DNA of 64,000 nt, taken from Diphasiastrum complanatum (Eukaryota > Streptophyta > Lycopodiopsida > Lycopodiales > Lycopodiaceae). Positions 44,701 to 54,450 of this stretch are shown here, in pieces. The notes under the pieces were generated by a model. The model was not told the origin of the DNA. It searched no databases and saw nothing but the letters and a program-made list of their open reading frames with translations. Position 1 is the first letter of the stretch, and every line of letters begins with the position of its first letter. The position numbers and the translations under genes are program-made. The stretch is taken from positions 28,125,873-28,189,872 of the forward strand of contig CM055113.1 in the NCBI GenBank assembly GCA_029204225.1, written 5' to 3'.

Positions 44701-47700
44701 TTTAATGCTGTTTGGAAACTGGGCGTAATCCTAGTTTGTGCCCCTCTACCAGAATCTCCAGAAGCTGTTTTGATGTAGGATTTCTTCTACACCTATTCGG
44801 CCTTCTCCTGATGCTTTTGGCCAATTGCTGATTGCCTGATCCAATCAGCATTCATCAAGATTCATTCGGCTGATTCCTTTCTTAATCATTCGGCCTTTTC
44901 TACCATACATTCGCCCTTATCCACAGTTGTTTTTCCTCCAGTGCATGTTATGTTTTTGGTGTTGCATGTTAGAGTTTTGACAAATTCCATAGACAATCTA
45001 GTCTCAGGCCTAGATCCTGATTCTTCATCAGCCATGATCAAATGAACTCAAGTGACCAAATGGCAAGGTAAACGAATCAGATTTGATTAACAATACTTTG
45101 GAGTTCTGAATGAATTAATAAAGCCCCAAGTACTCTAGAATGCGATCATATGTTTTAAAAGGCTATGAAACATTGAAAGGGCATAATGCTTAATCTCCAA
45201 GACTCCACCTAACCTTTTCCTTGTATACATCACTCAATTGTATCATCGAAATGGTTATAGGTAGTGGGTGGAGGTCCTCTATATAAATATCTGAGTATAC
45301 CCTGAACCTAGTCCCTAATTGGTAATACTCCTTGGCATTGCTATGAATTGTCTTATTCTGGCCTTTTGTGAGACTACCTATAACCATTCTGGCCCTCACA
45401 TGGGTCCATAATAGGCACTATATTGTACTCCTATGGTTCCTGTTTGATCGTTGGTAGACATGGTCACTCAAGTACGAGGGTTGTGATTCCTTCCTATTAT
45501 AAAAAGTGTTGATGTCATCGGAAACAAAATCGTGCTAGTTACTCTTCCCCAAATTAAGCCCTCCACTAGTCTGTCCTTCCATTTAGACAAATAACTCATT
45601 GTATGAGGTATGATGCATATTTTTCTCTTGTGAGTCTCAAATGAAGTATCCTTTTTGGCTCATGTGGAAGTATAGGTGACTCTATGAGCTCAACAAGAGA
45701 ATCGTCCTCTACAAGGTTATGTAACACACCCAAACCCTCTCGAAGTTGGCATACGTGAAAGATTGGATGGACATGGTAACCTCTTGGTAGGTTTGAGGTA
45801 GGGCTAACTTTAAGCAACAACTTCAAAAATACTTTCTTTGACCTCATATTCAATTTCTCACCTCCATATGTTGACATAGCCATTCACTCTATCTTGGGCT
45901 TTCTTTATGCTTTCAACGTTACTAGTGCTCTTGGCTAAAAGCCATAATCAACATGATATGTTCTTAGCCATTGCTTGATTGACCATCTTTGTTTGGCCAT
46001 CTGATCACGGATGCTCTGCTGTGCTCGTGCTTAACTTAGCATCCAACCTATGAAATACAACCCTACAAACGTGCCAAACTTTATGTTTGAATCACTAGCA
46101 ATATTGATAAGCTTATTATCAAGCCTGTAAATCTTCGTCTCACAGAATCTAAAAATTAAAATGGATAAGATATAGGAGAAGTTCGTGCATTGATTCGGTG
46201 AAGGTTTTATTTGAAACAAATTGGATGTAGAAATAATAAAAGTTTGGACTTTTTTCTATTTCTAATCATTAAATTGGGAATTATTTTTGCATAACATGGC
46301 CATGGAGGCTGCTCGTGATGTTCATGAGCTCAGTCTCAGAGTCAAGCTGCTCCCCCATGCGTACAGTGATGGATCAGAGGGCTGTCTGCAGATTTCAGCT
46401 AGGGCCAAGTGAAAAAAAACCCCTCTAAATGTTATCAACAAGGGTTGGATATTGTATTGTGTAACGTAGAAGGCCAATGAGCTCCAAATCTGATGCTGTG
46501 CTGAAAAGGCAATGTAAATGTATAATTGGGGCAGCCACGTGGACATATAGGTGTCTTGCTTTAAGCGACGCTAAATAGCTCCGAGTTTATGTTACTGGCT
46601 CTGGTTAGGGAAAATAGTTAAAGTGTAACATAAACTTGACCATTTAAGCAGCTACAAAATATCCAGTAGGATCTTGTTTGGGGAAACAACAGATGTATCT
46701 ACCCAGGGAATGAGGTGAAAAGCGTCTACAACATTCAATTAATGTCTTTGCTTTGGATAGCTGCCAAAACTAATATTGTTCTTGGTCAAAAGAGGGGACA
46801 GATCAGCCTCAAAGGCTAAAGCTTTGCAAACCTATGGGATGTTATGAACTTAATCACAAATATTGGCATCGAATGAAGCGAGCAAGGAAACTTCATGAAC
46901 AATATGGTTGCTAATAACTCAAGCAAAATTCCAACTAAGTTCTCTAGAAAATAGAGCTCCCCTACAAGAAGCTTAAGACACCAAACTCAATAATTCAAGA
47001 AATGGATATCTCGAGCTCCTAGTTATACTATCTTAGCCTTATTTTTAAATGTGATCTTCCTGTAGGGTGCCCAGTTTACGGGATTTCCAGTGTCAATTAG
47101 TCTTATCCATTCAAGTAGCCTTATCTGTAATAAAGGGGGTCCAAACTCAATAAAGTAAAGCTATAAAATAGTTGTGAGTCCCAAAAGTGAGTGACTACTC
47201 ATAGAACTATATTAGACAAGCATGGGGTGTCCAAATCACCCCCCCCCGCTAAAAGACATTTTCATGTTATACGTCTCGTGTTGATGGTGTAAACCTAGTA
47301 GTGATGTTTAATAGGCAGCAATTATTGATCAATACTTTTGAACATATGCAAATCGAAACAACGCCATCTTCACAAAACAACTTATAAAACATGTATATCA
47401 TTAGGTGGACATAACGATCTTTGACAGCGGCATGAAGAGCACGCTGCACAAGCCAGCTCATGTAATAAAGGAGTAAGAGAATACATCTAGAGATTTCCAA
47501 GGAGCTTTATCAACAAGACAACTGTCCAATTGGACCAAGAATTGTACAAGAGCGACAAGAACGGAAAAGGTTCAAGATCAGTGGGAAGGTTGGATTATAT
47601 GGTTCACTAGGAAAGATGGAGGAACAAAGCATAAGGACATGGAAAATATCACAAGATCTTTTTTTTTTTACACTTTTAAAATCTTTTTCCTTCTGTACAA

Positions 47701-50700
47701 AATAAATTGGAGTTATGCAGCCATCTCTGTCACTCCAAGGCAAGTTTAGTAGGGTTTGCTATGGTTTAGCAGGGTTTGCTGTGGTTCACTAGGGTTTGAT
47801 ACGGTTTAGTAAGGTTCGTTAAGGTTCAGTACGCATTAGGTTTTGATGTCAGTTGGGTCATGACTTTTGCATTTAGGTTTGTGCAAGTTGGGTCAAGTCT
47901 ACAACATACGTAGTTCAATTTATATTAACAAGATCTCACCTAATTGCCCAAAATTGGAACTGAAACTATTGGAAACCCATCCAATCTTTAATCCTCTATT
48001 TTTTCTCTTTTTACTGATACCCGTATTCCGTGTATTTCCAATTTTTTTGTTTTTGTTTTTTTGAATTGCGAATCTAAAGCACTCATGCATCTTTGGGGGT
48101 AAGTTTGTCTACGATCTTGAAAGGACCGTAGTAATAACAGGCAGAAAGTTTTCTAGTAAAAGCTTGGTCTTGAACAAATTTATGGTGTACAAAAAGGAAA
48201 TTTTAAATAAACATGTTGGCCTTTGATAGATTCTAGAAAAGATCTGAGTACCCATATGGTGAGATGCTTATGTTGTTCCAAACTAAGTTATCATAACTAT
48301 ATTTTGCAAAACACAACCAGTTAGGCAAGGCTGAATTTTTTCTAAGATTGGCGTTTGCTTTGGTTATCAACAGATATGTATGCATCCTTTTGTTGGGGAC
48401 CAACTTTTTTGGACCAAGTAGCATATGCAAGGTGGGCCACCCATCTAACAATCTCATTAATAACAGGATTAGGGATCTTTTCAACAATGTATAGGGCAGA
48501 ATCATTAGGATAAAGACCCTCACGAAAGTAGGTGGTTTGGGATGTGGGCAAACCTCGGTTAAGGTGATCAAGGCTACAATATCTGAAGAACAAGTTCTTT
48601 GTATGGATGGCAGGCGTCTATAACGTTTAAGATAACATTACATGGGGGAAATGGAGGTCGAGGCCAGCCTCCACAAAAGGGGAAGCTGGCGTGGGAAATA
48701 TCAAGAAATCCCCTTCTCGAGGTGAAAACATGTCTAGATGGGAGCTCAATTTCAGGCAGCACCTTTTTAGGAATCTGAACACAAGTCCGTTGCTTTCTCA
48801 GTGGAGTTTTTAGCCTTCATCCACAAAAAATTTAGAATTTGATGTTTTGGGTGTGAAGCCTCCATCATACTGCACACAAAATTGTGAATCAAATTGCAAT
48901 TTGAAGCTCTAAGTATCTACTGAGCAATAGTAGGCAACGATGTTGGCTGGACCCCTGTAACATCCCGCCACCTTGCTAGTGAGTCTTGCTCCAAAATCTT
49001 ATCTTTTTTCATGCTGATCTTTGCTATTGATATTTTGACTTATAAGAGACATCCAAGCATAATTCATCATCATAATGATTGTATTTTTTGCCCTTACATA
49101 TTTTTGGGCAGGATTTTTTTGCTGCCAGTGCAACTGCCCAGGCTTCCAGGAGATCATCGTCCAGGGTTCACAATGAGGCTGTAAAGAAAGCTGTAAGCCC
49201 TCATTACCTGTAGGATACTTAATCGTGTCTGTCTCGTGTACATTCCAATCTATGCAGAAGTTGGATGTTTAAGACAAATTCCTTTATTATATGTCAGCCA
49301 CCTGAATTTACCTCATTCTAGCAAAAAGAAGAGATGTTTGTGCAAAAAGTGAATGGTGGTTTTTATGCAATGCAACCTTCACCCAATCTCTGAAGTTGGG
49401 GCAAGTAGGTAACTTCACACAAATACTTCATATTGGAGAAACAGAACTTACAGATTTAGGCTCTGAACATACTCATGGTACTTCACTGACTACCATTCAA
49501 ATGATTTCAGACACAGTTGAGATTAGAAAGTGAAATTGGATTTTCAGATTAGGAAGCTTGACATTGTTCACCTCTTTAAAAAATGAAAGCTTTGTTTGTT
49601 ATAGAAGCTTGACAGTTCAAAAGTTCCTTGAGATGAGATTTGTGTTGATTTACTGGCTGCCTTTCACCATGGCATGGTGGTACCTTTTCACTGGAACTGT
49701 ATTGTTCAATCAACAGAAATTTTTGGGATTGGAGGTGTTGGTCCTCTAGCTGTAGTTGGGATATATGTTGACAGATCTAACATCTTTTTGTCAGACTTAT
49801 GCCCTCCATGGTTTGGACCATCGTCGTGCTGTGCCTGTTGTAGTTCGCCTTGATGAGCAGCAGAAGCATTTGAAGTTGCCAATTTTACCAACAACAACAA
49901 TCGGCTCATTTCCTCAGACACCAGAACTTCGCAGGGTTCGACGTGAAGTGAAAAGTAACAAGTAAAATTCACAACATTTTTTGTTGAAAATTAGGATTCA
50001 TAGAATGTTCCTAAACACCTAGTATTAATTGGATGCTTTCATACTTACAGAATAACAGAGGAAGAGTACGTAGAGGCTATCAAGGCGGAAATAGCTAGAG
50101 TTGTTAAGCTGCAAGAAGAGCTTGATATTGATGTTCTTGTGCATGGAGAACCGGAGGTAAAACTTCTTAACACATCTATAGGTCTCTCTTCTTATGAATA
50201 TCTGCACACTTGTTTCTTATCTGAGAAGATGTTTAGCTACTGAGTATATTATGAATATCTTGGCAGCGCAACGACATGGTAGAATATTTTGGTGAGCAGC
50301 TTCAGGGTTTTGTCTTCACAGTTAATGGATGGGTTCAGTCTTATGGCTCACGTTGTGTGAAGCCGCCGATCATCTATGGAGATGTTAGTAGGCCCAAAGC
50401 CATGACTGTTGAGTGGTCAAAATATTCTCAGAGCTTGACTGCCCGACCCATGAAAGGAATGCTCACTGGTCCTGTGACAATTCTCAACTGGTCATTTGTA
50501 AGAAATGATCAACCTAGGTAATCCTGTGAGTAGAGTTGTACATTTTGAGACTCCGGTTGCTGGGCACCGATACTGACTGAAAACTATAGTTAGAGACACG
50601 GAGTGACTGCAGTGTTTTGCTCATGTCTACAGGTCCATCACATGTTTGCAGATTGCACTGTCTATAAAAGATGAAGTTGAAGATCTTGAGGCAGGTGGTA

Positions 50701-51824
50701 TTCAGGTACTATTTGGAATTGTCACATGTTGGATAAAGGACTCAGTGCTCATATAATGGACTTTTTGCTTAAATCTGATTCTGTACTGCCAAGTATTATC
50801 TGCAAACTTTCTACCCTTTTATGTAGATTTTTTGTATGAGCTAAATAGATATCTGATCCTGCAAATGCAAAACTTTCGTTGGATTCCTAGCATGTTTAGT
50901 TTTAGAATTTTGTGCTTTTTGTGTTTCTGTGACGGCTTTGCAGATTTAAAAAATAAAGAGAATATGCTGACTCAATCAAGTGAATGTTGTTGTTCTGATA
51001 TTACTGTGGTGAATCACTGTGTGTGGTAGCAGTGGAAGCAGTTGAGATTCTTGATCCTGTGTCATCTTGCAGGTTATTCAGATAGATGAAGCTGCCCTGA
51101 GGGAGGGACTACCATTAAGAAAGGCTGAACAGGCCCATTATCTGGACTGGGCAGTCCATGCTTTTCGGATAACAACATCTGGAGTGAAAGATACAACCCA
51201 GGTTTGTAGCTCTTTTGAATTGTTGAGAGATAATAAACACTATCATCCAATTTCACGCAAGAATATGTATTGATGCTAAGTGGTGCTGCTGGTGATTTGA
51301 GACTGATAACATTAGTTTTGTGGATTTTTTGAACAGATTCATACACACATGTGTTATTCAAACTTCAATGATATCATCCACTCAATCATCAACATGGATG
51401 CTGATGTGATTACAATTGAGAACTCCAGATCAGATGAAAAGCTCCTGTCAGTATTCAAAGAGGGAGTTACATATGCTGCAGGAATTGGGCCTGGTGTGTA
51501 TGATATTCACTCTCCTCGCATTCCAGACACTGAAGAAATGGCAGATCGCATACGAAAGGTATGTGGCTCTGTGTTTGCAAATACAATTTAATGGTTTGAG
51601 ATACTTAAGGTTTTAAAGGTTTTTATGTGTACTGCTACATATACGTCTCGACTGACCATGTTTTTTCTTGTTGACAGATGCTTGCTGTTCTAGAGTCTAA
51701 GGTATTGTGGGTGAACCCTGATTGTGGATTAAAGACAAGGAAGTATCAAGAAGTGGTTCCTGCACTGACCCACATGGTTGAAGCTGCTAAAATCCTGCGT
51801 GCAGAGCTAGCAAGTACCAATTGA
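38791..51824 (+). CDS. metE: Cobalamin-independent methionine synthase (14 coding exons)
   Basis: Catalyses methyl transfer from 5-methyltetrahydrofolate (polyglutamate) to homocysteine, giving methionine; the first residues ([18 protein letters not shown]) fit the cytosolic plant form. Coding exons: 38791-39140, 39261-39348, 39448-39575, 39699-39893, 40003-40205, 40422-40585, 49112-49192, 49795-49961, 50051-50156, 50267-50517, 50633-50705, 51073-51201, 51337-51558, 51678-51824. Phases agree throughout, giving 767 residues against ~765 usual. The C-terminal catalytic domain keeps the zinc ligands: THMCYS (His649, Cys651), ITIENSRS (Glu673) and [11 protein letters not shown] (Cys735). [16 protein letters not shown] and [13 protein letters not shown] are also present. 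All introns are GT-AG except the one after exon 4, which is GC-AG. Intron 6 is ~8.5 kb and filled with transposons. No stop or frameshift was found, so the gene looks functional. Confidence 0.93.
39894..40002 (+). other. GC-AG intron of the methionine synthase gene
   Basis: The donor reads CAG|GCGAGT and the acceptor TGCCAG|G. Only this pair keeps the frame ([13 protein letters not shown]); using the nearby GTTGAT as donor shifts the frame to a stop. Confidence 0.8.
41382..42270 (+). repeat. 5' LTR of the intron element
   Basis: 889 bp. Carries a TATA box (CTATATATACAAGG, about 41714) and a (GA)n run (about 41634-41648). About 100 bp near its start (41450-41545) are absent from the 3' LTR. 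Confidence 0.85.
42272..42283 (+). other. Primer-binding site, initiator tRNA-Met type
   Basis: TGGTATCAGAGC, a perfect match to the plant initiator tRNA-Met complement, one base after the LTR end. Confidence 0.9.
42366..42820 (+). pseudogene. Copia-type gag start in the intron element
   Basis: Reads [40 protein letters not shown], the usual opening of a Copia gag (substrate-like W...M...L...LW..V). After ~75 residues the frame changes ([20 protein letters not shown] continues in another frame) and gag ends without a zinc knuckle. It is much shorter than a working gag. Confidence 0.6.
42758..43228. mobile_element. Solo LTR nested in the intron element
   Basis: 461 bp from TGTTAGGA (42763) to TCCTACA (43223), near-perfect terminal inverted ends. 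Flanked by the direct repeat GTATG (42758-42762 and 43224-43228). Contains a TATA box (CTATTTATATG, about 43043) and a CTT-rich tract (about 43138-43172). Removing it rejoins CATGCAGGATGTATG with CATGCATGAAAC, restoring the local repeat pattern, so it inserted later and then lost its interior by LTR recombination. Confidence 0.85.
43394..44197 (+). CDS. Unrecognised 267-codon frame in the intron element
   Basis: An open frame without stops in the interior of the non-autonomous element, ending 45 bp before its 3' LTR. It begins at an internal ATG in a zone where the motif CMQDVC (GCATGCAGGATGT) recurs at about 42748, 43240 and 43384, and CLQED / CMHEQ follow at 43528 and 43565. Two copies of ILQRAGE/GIV-type sequence (43730 and 43928) suggest an internal duplication. 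No catalytic motif, zinc knuckle, transmembrane helix or coiled coil is evident. It may be a chance survivor or an element-specific product. Confidence 0.35.
   Translation: MFACSKSLKMRDHVYLLYDVSCSFQQSPLVEETMFASIEEEFLACLQEDSKDGDLIVCMHEQITLPKDPGESSLAVIPKICPIHEVPVQVPVEEYASLLNSTDLYEDLPNASILQRAGEVIGENDSACSSIYLSLFGDLHYAFLHVSTVAGSNRVCCHPDQPKSIPTLLFFADLQDAGILQRAGGIVRIFADDFISCLFLEDYMQPLMVHKSSYVAVSAGVRTSYYVRRLNFLAGQIELFFELLKHLWKKVVAALHERRPLPRVGCG
44228..44242 (+). other. Polypurine-like tract before the 3' LTR
   Basis: GGCTTAGAGGGTAAAC lies directly before the 3' LTR; only moderately purine-rich. Confidence 0.4.
44243..45030 (+). repeat. 3' LTR of the intron element
   Basis: 788 bp, collinear with the 5' LTR apart from the ~100 bp gap and scattered substitutions, which means the insertion is not very recent. 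Confidence 0.85.
45190..46020 (-). pseudogene. Gypsy (chromovirus-type) integrase C-terminal remnant in intron 6
   Basis: The minus strand reads [36 protein letters not shown] and [20 protein letters not shown]. This is the end of a gypsy integrase and lead-in to a chromodomain (HPVFHVS-L-type motif). Upstream, [10 protein letters not shown] matches the region after the catalytic Glu. Many stops. Only this part of the element is left. Confidence 0.65.
46021..47744. other. Intron 6 sequence, nothing recognised
   Basis: AT-rich and non-coding. A C run lies at about 47240-47248. Confidence 0.4.
47745..47842 (+). repeat. 20-bp telomere-like minisatellite in intron 6
   Basis: Five degenerate copies of TTTAGTAGGGTTTGCTATGG at 47745, 47765, 47785, 47805 and 47825. 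Each unit holds a TAGGGTTT core resembling the plant telomere repeat, with spacer bases. Confidence 0.8.
47843..49111. other. Intron 6, 3' part, with unrecognised minus-strand frames
   Basis: Overlapping minus-strand frames at 48233-48762 (for example [20 protein letters not shown]) may be a decayed gene or transposon piece, but I recognise no family. The intron ends at the acceptor TTTTTGGGCAG at 49111. Confidence 0.3.
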
Positions 51825-53940
51825 ATACCTGAAGAGTCCACGTGGTGGGATGTTTATGACGATCATGATGTAGGCATGAAGACACGATTGCATTTTGTAC
51901 CACTGGGTTTTATATGGCTTCGCTTGGAGTAACACTTTTGAAATGTACTGAGATAGTAATTGCACTCTTTTTTCATTTCTGGGAGTAGGACTTGGAGTTC
52001 ATTTTATTTATTCCGATGAACAATAATGTCAAGCTGTTAAATACACATCAGGGAGCTTATTTAGAGAGAGATAACTAGGCCATCATCTCATAAGTATCCC
52101 TGATATAAAAGATACGTTTACACATGTCGCCGAGCTTTGATAAGGGTCTTCACTTTATCATTGTTTGGCATCACAGAAGCCTGCTATTATCAAATACTGC
52201 ACAGTGTTCTGCAGAGTCGCTATCATGTTAGTGCAAATTAGGTTTTGTACTGTTTAGAAGAGCAAAGTGAAATCATTCTGAGCTGCCAACTGGAGCATGC
52301 TCTTTGAATTTGTGGGAAAATTTTGACTCTTCGAGACAATGCATATTCTGAATAGCAATAGAAACCTGGCTCTATTGATGTTGAACATCTACAAACTTGG
52401 AGATAACTGCAATTGTCCTGTACCTTGTAGTTGTTGCCACCAATGGAGGAAGAATAGCATCACTGTTGGAATACAGTTGGCATGGAAGACAGTATTACAG
52501 TCTAGTAACAAAGTGGTCATTCATTATAGCCTGCCTGTGGTCTATGGTGGTTGTCCCCATGGAGGTAGTGGGACCAAAGGCAAGTTGAAGTCATGACATT
52601 TCATGCTTTTGCAACCTTTTTAAGAATGGAGGCTTGAAAGGCAGAGACGTCTGAAAGTTGTCATGAAAGGCTAAGATGTGTGCTTGGAAACGATGCTCAC
52701 AAAATTGAGCATTGCATAAATATCATATTGGCATTTTTCTGAAAAATTGATACTGACAAAACTATGCGCCAAGTTAATCTAGTAAAACTCCCATAGGATT
52801 AGCATGAAGAGGTACAAATCACTTGAGTAGATGGTCTTGCATGGAATTTGACGGCTAATGTGCTCTGTTCTCATGGACATTGCACACTCAGTTTCTCCTG
52901 GGGTTGTGCTGCAAATGAGATTCCCATGGCTTCTGGACATTTTGTGGGCTGGAGCTTGGTTGTGGTTGGCGTTTGTGAAATGCTCTGATTTGCTTCATAT
53001 GCACTTTTCTGCAAAGATGAGGTTTACAGGGGCCATGCCAATACTTGCTTATATGATACCCACCTCTATTATTTGTGTTGTATGTGTAGATAAAATTGAT
53101 GTCCAATGCTATCTCATTGTGTCTTGAGAAGCATTTTCCAAGAGAATGGCCAAATGTTAGGAAATCAGGAATAAACAATTGCCCTGTTTATTCTCGAAGG
53201 CAACTATATAAACACAGGAGATTTCTATGTCCAAGCTCACACTATTGTTTTAGATATGAGGTGGTGTTCCCAAGCTGGTTGTTGAGGCTTGTAAGTTGCC
53301 ATAACTGGTCTGTGTAAGTGAACAAGTTCAATTTTGTAGTCCTTATTATGACTACCACATATTAGGCCATCCATAAAGGCAATGTGATGTTTTCAAATCG
53401 ACCTGGCTTAAAATTTCGTCACTATCCCAATCATTGATCCATCCTTAATGCATCTATAACAAGAGCTGCTATCAACTATTTTTTGGGTTTTGTAAGGCAC
53501 ACTATGCCTTGGATTCTTGAAAGATTCAAATTCAAAACGATGATTCCAAGTCTACTCGAGTATACACACATGGAAACCAAAATTAATGACTAGAAATATG
53601 TAGAACATTTGAGGGTCGAGTTCTTGTACTTCTAGGCATTCCCTCTTCCCAATTTTGAGTCAAGGTTTCTGTTGTAACAGGAAACTCTCTTTTCCAACTT
53701 GGCTGCAGTGGGGGCCAACGATGTGATTTTTGACTCAACTGAACCCCTTTCTTATCATGTATACAACTTTCACACAATATCTTTAGCTTTGTGAAAAGTA
53801 AGAAAGCACTAGTCAATGTACATAAACAAAGCGTATCAAATGAGTGGAAGAGCGTGAATTGGAAATAAGGAGGTTTTTGGTTGATGATTCCCACACAAGA
53901 CTTATTGCTTTTGATACACAAAGCCTGAGAAGGTTCCTCC
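51825..53940. other. 3' flank of methionine synthase; otherwise nothing recognised
   Basis: The first few hundred bases must hold the 3' untranslated region and cleavage site; no unambiguous AATAAA was fixed. The remaining frames look like no known protein. Confidence 0.4.
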
Positions 53941-53949
53941 GCATACCTC

Positions 53950-54450
53950 ACATCTATATAGTAGCACCTAAGTTGCCAAGATCTCAAGTAACGCCCTTTT
54001 AAGCCTCACAGAACCTCTTGAAAACTTCAAGGTGCTTTTGTAGGCTTTGAGAGAAATGGCCAAAAGAATCACATCATCTGCATATAGCTCAATAACAAAA
54101 TGGATATGCTTAACGCCGCCACCACCTTCATTTTCAAACAATTATTTGAACTTATCAACATGAATCTTAAAGAGGGTAAGGGGGGAGAGGACAACCTTGT
54201 TTGATAGTAATGTTGCTATTCGTGCCATTGAACAATTAGCTTATGCTGACTAAGACCTTTAACTCACAACATCCATCGATGTTAATTGATAAGGTAGATA
54301 GTGAAAGGGTAGGCAAGCAAAAAGAAAATACTCCTTATCAAATATCATGAAGACAATGACGAAACAAATGAGTAACAACTTCTTCCTCCAACGTACAAAT
54401 AGCACATAGTTTATCATGTATGGACAATCTCATGGCTTTTTGAGAGGAGA
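53950..54450 (-). pseudogene. Rearranged LINE remnant (RT and zinc-binding end)
   Basis: The minus strand carries KQGCPLPP (about 54205-54180), LTLFKIHVDKF and the RT active site ELYADDVILLAIS (about 54095-54055). It also carries HDKLCAICTLEEEVVTHLF (about 54410-54350), the zf-RVT module that normally follows RT at the C-terminus. Here the zf-RVT lies before the RT in reading direction, so the two parts are out of order. Frameshifts and stops are present. The intact YADD box is notable in an otherwise broken copy. Confidence 0.7.

Larger units (their letters stand above)
41377..45035 (+). mobile_element. Non-autonomous LTR retrotransposon in intron 6 of methionine synthase
   Basis: LTRs at 41382-42270 and 44243-45030 share TCTTGTGGTTCTAACCTCGG at the start and TGATTCTTCATCA at the end. 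They are flanked by the 5-bp direct repeat GCCAT (41377-41381 and 45031-45035). A perfect primer-binding site follows the left LTR. The ~1.97 kb interior has a short gag-like start and an unrecognised frame but no protease, RT, RNase H or integrase. It must have moved with enzymes of another element. The LTR start is TC rather than TG, which is unusual; the target duplication supports this edge. Confidence 0.85.

Noticed and set aside
38791-51824. Methionine synthase as a pseudogene because of the long TE-filled intron
   Set aside because: All 14 exons join in phase with proper splice sites, full length and all zinc ligands kept.
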